Assembly: GCA_900555855.1 (NCBI GenBank)
Contig: USML01000058.1
Coordinates: forward strand, 1-11,917
Direction of reading: 5' to 3'
Length of the DNA: 11,917 bases
DNA from: an uncultured Eubacteriales bacterium
GTDB taxonomy: Bacteria; Bacillota; Clostridia; Oscillospirales; Butyricicoccaceae
The first letter of the stretch is position 1, and each line of letters starts with the position of its first letter. Of this stretch, positions 7,699 through 11,917 are shown piece after piece. Under the pieces are notes generated by a model that worked only from the letters and a program-made list of their open reading frames with translations, was not told the origin of the DNA and made no database searches. The position numbers and the translations under genes were made by a program.

Positions 7699-9210
7699 AT
7701 GGATCAATTCTTTCGGGATCTCTGGGCCGGCGTCCAGATCTTCCACAGTAATTTCAACGCCCGCTACGGCGCGCTGGTCAACACGATCTTTCTTTCCGCC
7801 GTGGCGGCCGTGTTTCTCTATGCGCTGCTGCGGGCCATCGCCGCGGGCCGCCGGGGCAGACGGAGCGCCTCCACTCTGCACCAGCGCCAGCCGGATCCTG
7901 CCCTGACGGAGCGGGCCGCCGAGAGCCTTGCCATGGCCATCCGCATCCCCAGCGTCACCGGCGAGCCGGGCCCCCTGGGGGAGATGAGCCGGTTTTTGAA
8001 GGAGCGCTATCCCAACGCCGCCCGGGTCATGGAGTTTTCCTCCCAGCCGGACGGCAGCCTGCTGCTTCGCTGGAAGACCCGGGAGCGCACGGAAAACGAC
8101 CCGGTGCTCTTCTGCGGCCATCTGGATGTGGCCCCCGGCGGCGACGGCTGGACCCAGTGCGGCCCCTTTGACGGGCTGCGCAGCGAGGGCCGGATCTGGG
8201 GCCGGGGCGCCATGGACTGCAAGGGCATCGTGGTGGCCATGCTGGAAGCGGCAGAGGCTCTGATCGGGGCGGATTTTTCGCCCAGACGGGATATTTACTT
8301 CGCCTTCGGCTGCGACGAGGAGACCGGCGGCGCGCAGGGCGCAGGGGCCATGGCCCGGATGCTGGAAAAGCAGGGCCTGCAGTTCAGCCTTGTGATGGAT
8401 GAGGGCGGCGCTTTTCAGGATATTTACCGGGACGGCCGCTATTATTCCGCCGCCTACATCGGCATGGGGGAAAAGCGCCACTGTGAATATAAGCTCACCA
8501 TCACCGCCCCCGGCGGCCACAGCAGCGAGCCGGGCCGCAGCACGGCGCTGGGCATGCTCAGCGAGGCGGTTTGCCGGGTGGAGAGCGTCCAGCCCCATCC
8601 CCATATCCTGCCCATCGTCTGGGATCAGCTGGATGAGACCATCTCCACCTTCCCCTTCCTGAAGCGGTTTTTCATCGCAAACAAGCCCCTGCTGAAGCTC
8701 TTTTCCGGCCGCATCTTCCGGGACGATGCCGCCACCAGCGCCCTGATCCGCAGCACCTTTGCCGCCACCAAGATGGACGGCAGCTTCCCGGCGCTGAATA
8801 TGCTGCCCCAGAGCGCCTGCGCCTATTTCGACGCCCGGCTGCTGCCCTCCGATCCGCCGGAGAAGCTGCTGCGGAGCCTGCAGGAGCTGGTGGCCGATCT
8901 GCCGGCGGAGGCCGAGCTGGTCAGCCCCGGGGAGGAGAGCTTTATCACCTCCAAAAAGCAGCCCATGTACCGGCTTTTGCTGGGCACCATCGAGGAGCTG
9001 TATCCCCGCCTGCCTGTGATCCCCACGCTGATGACGGCTTCGGAGGACGCCCGGCATTATTCCGCCCTCAGCGACTGCATCCTGCGGTTCGCGCCCATCA
9101 CCCTGGGGCAGGAGGGCGGCGCAAACACCCATGAGGGCGACGAGTATCTCTCCGAGCAGTCGCTGGGGCTGGCGGTGGAGTTTTACCGGACGCTGATGAA
9201 AAAGCTATGA
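7699..9210 (+). CDS. Membrane-anchored M20 family metallopeptidase (CPS1/PM20D1-like)
   Basis: This 503-residue zinc-dependent amidohydrolase has a hydrophobic N-terminal segment (about 24-47, NTIFLSAVAAVFLYALLRAI) followed by Arg residues, consistent with a single membrane anchor. The M20 core then shows metal and catalytic residues in order: GHLDVAP (H141, D143), GRGAMDCKG (D173), DEETGG (E207 as base, E208), D234 in VMDEGG, the dimerisation-domain GGHSSEP (H274) and the C-terminal NTHEGDEY (H478). Spacing and the WGRGAMD and YFAFGCDEE wording resemble yeast carboxypeptidase S and mammalian PM20D1 more than DapE or ArgE. Substrate is not determined: a dipeptide or N-acyl amino acid is plausible. 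With positive charge after the helix, the catalytic domain may face the cytoplasm, but this is uncertain. The start at 7699 has AAAGGAGG at 7683-7690. The 57-base gap from ribF holds no clear promoter or terminator. It overlaps the next gene by ATGA. Confidence 0.88.
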   Translation: MDQFFRDLWAGVQIFHSNFNARYGALVNTIFLSAVAAVFLYALLRAIAAGRRGRRSASTLHQRQPDPALTERAAESLAMAIRIPSVTGEPGPLGEMSRFLKERYPNAARVMEFSSQPDGSLLLRWKTRERTENDPVLFCGHLDVAPGGDGWTQCGPFDGLRSEGRIWGRGAMDCKGIVVAMLEAAEALIGADFSPRRDIYFAFGCDEETGGAQGAGAMARMLEKQGLQFSLVMDEGGAFQDIYRDGRYYSAAYIGMGEKRHCEYKLTITAPGGHSSEPGRSTALGMLSEAVCRVESVQPHPHILPIVWDQLDETISTFPFLKRFFIANKPLLKLFSGRIFRDDAATSALIRSTFAATKMDGSFPALNMLPQSACAYFDARLLPSDPPEKLLRSLQELVADLPAEAELVSPGEESFITSKKQPMYRLLLGTIEELYPRLPVIPTLMTASEDARHYSALSDCILRFAPITLGQEGGANTHEGDEYLSEQSLGLAVEFYRTLMKKL

Positions 9211-10217
9211 GAAGCAGAAAAACAAGCCCTTCCACCCGCTGGAAGGGCCTTTTCGCAGCAGCGCTGTCGCTGGCGCTGGTGCTTTTGGCGGCGGCGGGCT
9301 ATGCGGAGGGCTGGCTTCGTCCGCCCCGGGAGGCCTTTCCCGGCGGGATACCGGCGGAGGAGACCGGCCTGACCCTTTTTATGGCGGATGTGGGCCAGGG
9401 GCTGGGCATGCTGCTGCAGTGCGGCGGGGAGAGCGCCGTCATCGACGCCGGCCCGCCGGGCACGGCGGAGGACTTTGCCCGGGAGGTGGCCGTCCGTGCC
9501 CCGGAGGGGCTGAAATATGTCTTTCTGACCCATCCCCATCAGGACCACTGCGGCGGGGCGAAGGCGCTGTTTTCCGCTGTGGAGGCGGAGACGCTGGTGA
9601 TCTCCGACTGCGGCGACCGGGAGGCGGCTCTGATCCAGGCGGGGGACTGGCTGGGCGCATCCGACGCCCAGATCGACTTCACCTCCGCCGGGCGGGAATA
9701 TACCCTGGGCGGGGCGAAGCTGACGGTGCTCCATCCTGGCCCGGACTTTGAAAGCGACGACGCCAACGAATGGTCGCTGGTGATCCGGGCGGAATATGCC
9801 GGGACGGCGCTTTTGTTCACCGGCGATCAGGTCCAGCAGGTGGAAAACAGCCTGATCCCGCTGGAGCGGGTGGACATCCTGCAGGTGGGACACCACGGCA
9901 GCAACACCTCCTCCGGACAGGCGTTTTTGGAAAATATCGCGCCGGATCTGGCGCTGATCAGCGTGGGGGCGGGCAATTCCTACGGCCATCCCCATAAAAA
10001 GGTCCTGCAGCGCCTGCGGGAGACGGGGGCGGACATCCTGCGCACCGACCAGTGCGGCGCCATCACCGTCACCGTGGCGCCGGACGGCAGCTGGTCTGTT
10101 GGGACGGAACGGGGGGAGCGCCGGGGCGCGGCCCCGCAAGGGCGGGAAAAACCGGATTTTTTTTGCAAAAAGCGCTTGCGCTGCCTGCGCTGCTGTGCTA
10201 TAATATCACTTTATTAA
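9207..10217 (+). CDS. ComEC/Rec2-type metallo-beta-lactamase-fold hydrolase, exported or membrane-anchored
   Basis: The 336-residue protein has basic N-terminal residues and a hydrophobic stretch at about 14-31 (FAAALSLALVLLAAAGYA), so it is probably exported or anchored; no lipobox is seen. The fold is shown by MADVGQGLGMLL and VIDAG, then the zinc motif HPHQDH (109-114), FTGD (204-207), VGHHGSNTSS (from 227) and NSYGHPHKKVL with His261. These match the stand-alone relatives of the ComEC nuclease-like domain, without the membrane channel. Activity on DNA or on another phosphoester or lactone is not known. The ATG at 9207 overlaps the M20 stop and has only a weak purine site, so coupled translation is likely. 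The domain ends near residue 297; the last 39 residues are basic and Cys-rich and run over the asnA promoter, ending at 10215-10217, which looks like readthrough of an intergenic region rather than conserved sequence. Confidence 0.85.
   Translation: MRSRKTSPSTRWKGLFAAALSLALVLLAAAGYAEGWLRPPREAFPGGIPAEETGLTLFMADVGQGLGMLLQCGGESAVIDAGPPGTAEDFAREVAVRAPEGLKYVFLTHPHQDHCGGAKALFSAVEAETLVISDCGDREAALIQAGDWLGASDAQIDFTSAGREYTLGGAKLTVLHPGPDFESDDANEWSLVIRAEYAGTALLFTGDQVQQVENSLIPLERVDILQVGHHGSNTSSGQAFLENIAPDLALISVGAGNSYGHPHKKVLQRLRETGADILRTDQCGAITVTVAPDGSWSVGTERGERRGAAPQGREKPDFFCKKRLRCLRCCAIISLY
10176..10204 (+). promoter_or_regulatory. Sigma-A type promoter with extended -10, for asnA
   Basis: TTGCGC at 10176-10181, a 17-base spacer and a consensus TATAAT at 10199-10204, preceded by TG at 10196-10197 (extended -10). 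The start of transcription is expected near 10211. The -35 is two bases off TTGACA, but the extended -10 compensates. The spacer carries most of a direct repeat, TGCGCTGC at 10177-10184 and 10186-10193, which could be an operator. The whole element lies inside the final codons of the upstream hydrolase frame. Confidence 0.8.
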
Positions 10218-10230
10218 AGCAAAGTATTTT

Positions 10231-10245
10231 CGGCGGTCTCCGCCG
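10231..10245 (+). promoter_or_regulatory. Leader hairpin next to the asnA Shine-Dalgarno
   Basis: CGGCGG (10231-10236) pairs perfectly with CCGCCG (10240-10245) around a TCT loop. It lies about 20 bases after the predicted transcription start and 3 bases before the AAAGGAG site (10249-10255). A strong small stem here could set initiation efficiency or RNA stability. No longer riboswitch-like fold or T-box sequence is visible in the roughly 54-base leader. Confidence 0.5.
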
Positions 10246-10264
10246 CGCAAAGGAGCAGATCCCC

Positions 10265-11278
10265 ATGATCAAGCTGAAAGTCCCCCAGGGCTATCGCACA
10301 GCCCTTTCCGTTTACGACACCCAGCGGGCCATCGAGTTCATCAAAGACACCTTTCCCCGCCATCTGGGCTGCGCGCTGAATCTGAAGCGGGTCTCCGCCC
10401 CGCTGTTCGTGGGCGCGGAAACCGGCCTCAACGACAACCTCAACGGCGTGGAGCGGCCCGTCTCCTTCGATGTGCCTGCCGCCGGCGGCGCAGAGCTGCA
10501 GGTGGTCCATTCTCTGGCCAAATGGAAGCGCCTTGCCCTGAAGCGCTATGAGTTTTACCCGGGCAACGGCCTGTATACGGACATGAACGCCATCCGCCGG
10601 GACGAGGAGGTGCTGGACAATCTGCACTCCGTCTATGTGGACCAGTGGGACTGGGAGAAGATCATGCTCCCCGGCGAGCGCAACGCGGACTACCTGAAGG
10701 ACACCGTCCGGCGCATTGTGGCCGCCATCTGCAACACCAATGAGGAGCTGACCTGGGCCTTTCCCTCGCTGCATACCAGGCTCTGCCGGGAGGTCACCTT
10801 CGTCACCTCCCAGCAGCTGGAGGACGAATATCCGGAGCTGACCCCCTCCCAGCGGGAGCTGGAATATGCCCGGCGGTATCAGACCATCTTCGTCATGCAG
10901 ATCGGCAAGACGCTGCGCTCCGGCAAGAAGCACGACGGCCGCGCCCCGGACTATGACGACTGGGAGCTGAACGGCGATATCATTTTCTATAACTCCGTGC
11001 TGGACTGCGCCTTCGAGGTCTCCTCCATGGGCATCCGGGTGGATGCGGCGGCGCTGGACCGCCAGCTCACCGCCGCCGGCTGCGACGACCGGCGGAGCCT
11101 GCCCTTCCATCAGATGCTGCTCTCCGGCCAGCTGCCCCAGACCATCGGCGGCGGCATCGGCCAGAGCCGGCTCTGTATGCTGCTCATGGGCTGCGCCCAC
11201 ATCGGCGAGGTCCAGTCCGGCGTTTGGGACGAGGCCACCCGGGAAAAGTGCCAGCAGGCGGGCATCTTCCTGCTGTAA
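10265..11278 (+). CDS. asnA: Aspartate-ammonia ligase (ammonia-dependent asparagine synthetase) AsnA
   Basis: AsnA makes asparagine from aspartate, ammonia and ATP, releasing AMP and PPi (EC 6.3.1.1); it is a cytoplasmic class II aminoacyl-tRNA-synthetase-like enzyme. The 337-residue length is normal. Recognisable segments are the start YDTQRAIEFIKDTFPRHLG, NLKRVSAPLFV, GLNDNLNGVERPVSFD, SVYVDQWDWEK (122-132), the GKKHDGRAPDYDDW region (220-233) and the motif-3-like GGGIGQSR (295-302) with the ATP-binding Arg302, then LCMLLMG. The ATG at 10265 gives the family N-terminus MIKLKVP and has AAAGGAG at 10249-10255, 9 bases away; the frame is open further upstream but that part overlaps the promoter. 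It has its own promoter and terminator, so it is a one-gene unit. Regulation by asparagine or nitrogen supply is plausible but no known operator was recognised. Confidence 0.96.
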   Translation: MIKLKVPQGYRTALSVYDTQRAIEFIKDTFPRHLGCALNLKRVSAPLFVGAETGLNDNLNGVERPVSFDVPAAGGAELQVVHSLAKWKRLALKRYEFYPGNGLYTDMNAIRRDEEVLDNLHSVYVDQWDWEKIMLPGERNADYLKDTVRRIVAAICNTNEELTWAFPSLHTRLCREVTFVTSQQLEDEYPELTPSQRELEYARRYQTIFVMQIGKTLRSGKKHDGRAPDYDDWELNGDIIFYNSVLDCAFEVSSMGIRVDAAALDRQLTAAGCDDRRSLPFHQMLLSGQLPQTIGGGIGQSRLCMLLMGCAHIGEVQSGVWDEATREKCQQAGIFLL

Positions 11279-11299
11279 ACAACAAAACAGCGCGCAAAA

Positions 11300-11333
11300 G
11301 CAGCCGGGATTTTACAACCGGCTGTATTTTTTA
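11300..11333 (+). terminator. Intrinsic terminator after asnA
   Basis: CAGCCGG at 11301-11307 pairs with CCGGCTG at 11318-11324 (a G-T pair can be added outside), with a 10-base loop, followed directly by TATTTTTTAT. It begins 22 bases after the asnA stop, in a short AT-rich gap. This is a standard rho-independent terminator. Confidence 0.88.
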
Positions 11334-11367
11334 TCAATAAAATACAAAGCGTATCAAAAATTCGTGC

Positions 11368-11396
11368 TTTACAGCCGCCGGAGCTTCTGGTAGAAT
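11368..11396 (+). promoter_or_regulatory. Sigma-A type promoter for the DUF2500 gene
   Basis: TTTACA (11368-11373), a 17-base spacer and TAGAAT (11391-11396) with an extended -10 TG at 11388-11389. It sits between the asnA terminator and the gene start at 11427, giving a leader of about 23 bases. One mismatch to consensus in each box suggests a fairly strong constitutive promoter. Confidence 0.78.
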
Positions 11397-11426
11397 AAAA
11401 ACAGAACAACAGGGGAGGGACGCGGT

Positions 11427-11798
11427 ATGGGCTTTGGCTTTGGCTTCCATGCGTTTGAGGGGATGTTTACGCTGGTCTTCGTTCTGGTCATCGGCCTGTT
11501 TATTTATGCCGTGGTGCAGGCGATCGCCCGCAAGCAGAAAAACGACGCGTCGCCCCGGCTGACGGTGTTGGCCCGGGTGGTCTCCCGCCGGCAGGAGGTC
11601 ACCCATCATGCCCGAAACATGAACGACGGCGTGTATCACACCTCCAGCACCACCCGGTATTTCGTCACCTTTCAGGTGGAGAGCGGCGACCGGATGGAGC
11701 TGGAGCTGGACGGCTCGGACTTTGGCATGATCGCCGAGGGCGACGAGGGCCGTCTCTCCTTTCAGGGGACGCGCTTTTTGGATTTTCAGCGGAGCTGA
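11427..11798 (+). CDS. DUF2500 family membrane protein
   Basis: The 123-residue protein has a Gly/Phe-rich N-terminus, one hydrophobic helix at about 13-33 (MFTLVFVLVIGLFIYAVVQAI), a short basic-polar linker, and a C-terminal beta-rich domain with the DUF2500 pattern: LTVLARVVSRRQEV, TTRYFVTFQVESGDRMELEL, DFGMIAEGDEGRLSFQGTRFLDF. Function of the family is unknown. The domain resembles a small OB- or beta-barrel-like module held at the membrane; this is only an inference from strand pattern. The ATG at 11427 follows GGGGAGGG at 11412-11419. The gene has its own promoter and is followed by tandem hairpins, so it is a monocistronic unit of normal length. Codon use matches its neighbours. Confidence 0.85.
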   Translation: MGFGFGFHAFEGMFTLVFVLVIGLFIYAVVQAIARKQKNDASPRLTVLARVVSRRQEVTHHARNMNDGVYHTSSTTRYFVTFQVESGDRMELELDGSDFGMIAEGDEGRLSFQGTRFLDFQRS

Positions 11799-11817
11799 AG
11801 CAATCCGGATGCAGAAA

Positions 11818-11837
11818 AAGCCTGCGAATGCAGGCTT
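11818..11837 (+). terminator. First of two tandem hairpins after the DUF2500 gene
   Basis: AAGCCTGC (11818-11825) pairs perfectly with GCAGGCTT (11830-11837) around a GAAT loop. It is followed by CAGTTTGTC rather than a continuous T-run, so alone it would be a poor terminator. It is almost the same sequence as the next hairpin. Confidence 0.6.
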
Positions 11838-11846
11838 CAGTTTGTC

Positions 11847-11875
11847 GAAAAAGCCTGCGAAATGCAGGCTTTTTC
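11847..11875. terminator. Second tandem hairpin, good bidirectional intrinsic terminator
   Basis: GAAAAAGCCTGC (11847-11858) and GCAGGCTTTTTC (11864-11875) form a perfect 12-bp stem with a GAAAT loop. A5 before and T5 after the GC core let it end transcripts from either side, which hints at a convergent gene beyond the window edge. Confidence 0.85.
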
Positions 11876-11884
11876 CTATGGGAT

Positions 11885-11915
11885 GTTTTTTCACGGACAT
11901 GCGCCGGGAAAAAAC
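11885..11915. repeat. Imperfect palindrome at the window edge
   Basis: GTTTTTTC (11885-11892) pairs with GAAAAAAC (11908-11915); after an A-G mismatch, CGG (11894-11896) pairs with CCG (11904-11906), leaving a 7-base loop. Neither strand has a T-run after the stem, so it is not a typical terminator. It may be an operator, part of the next gene, or chance; the window ends two bases later. No gene is supported between 11799 and 11917. Confidence 0.4.
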
Positions 11916-11917
11916 AC

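Noticed and set aside
10052..10264. Extended N-terminus for asnA
   Set aside because: It would place the promoter and leader hairpin inside the coding region; the ATG at 10265 has a good ribosome site and the conserved AsnA start.

Overview
The window looks like a chromosomal piece of a high-GC, gut-type Firmicute, most like the Oscillospiraceae/Clostridia. The evidence is the gene order nusA-rnpM(ylxR)-ylxQ-infB-rbfA-nrnA-truB-ribF, strong AGGAGG-type Shine-Dalgarno sites, an ammonia-dependent AsnA and a DUF2500 protein, at about two-thirds G+C by eye. No tRNA, rRNA, CRISPR array, transposase, integrase or phage gene was seen.

Region 1 (1-772) does not belong with the rest. It is clearly more AT-rich (mid-40s % G+C by eye), has different codon use, and encodes part of an unrecognised protein, frameshifted at a G6 run, whose end resembles a C-terminal module of secreted clostridial proteins. 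At about 761-790 it runs in frame, without a stop, into the KH domains of NusA. The NusA N-terminal, S1 and early KH1 parts are missing. This is either a chimeric assembly or a real insertion/recombination, and it is the most important anomaly here.

Region 2 (773-7641) is the translation/RNA-metabolism operon: the NusA 3' end, RnpM, a YlxQ-type L7Ae protein with a long basic tail, IF2, RbfA, NrnA, TruB and RibF. Most junctions overlap or are only a few bases apart, each start has a purine-rich ribosome site, and I see no convincing terminator inside, so it is probably one transcript. Together the genes cover RNase P modulation, initiation, 30S maturation, nanoRNA turnover, tRNA psi55 formation and FMN/FAD synthesis. 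The rpsO gene, often found after ribF in Firmicutes, is not present.

Region 3 (7699-10217) holds a membrane-anchored M20 metallopeptidase of the CPS1/PM20D1 type and, overlapping it by ATGA, a ComEC-type metallo-beta-lactamase-fold hydrolase with an N-terminal export signal or anchor. The hydrolase frame runs on through the promoter of the next gene.

Region 4 (10176-11333) is a self-contained asnA unit with an extended -10 promoter, a short leader with a hairpin next to the Shine-Dalgarno, the aspartate-ammonia ligase gene and a good intrinsic terminator.

Region 5 (11368-11917) is a single-gene unit for a one-helix DUF2500 membrane protein with its own promoter, followed by two nearly identical hairpins in tandem (the second a good bidirectional terminator) and a third palindrome at the window edge.

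I found no clearly new defence or mobile system. Most of the window is conserved housekeeping sequence, and the interest lies in the nusA junction, lineage-specific protein tails and small regulatory structures.
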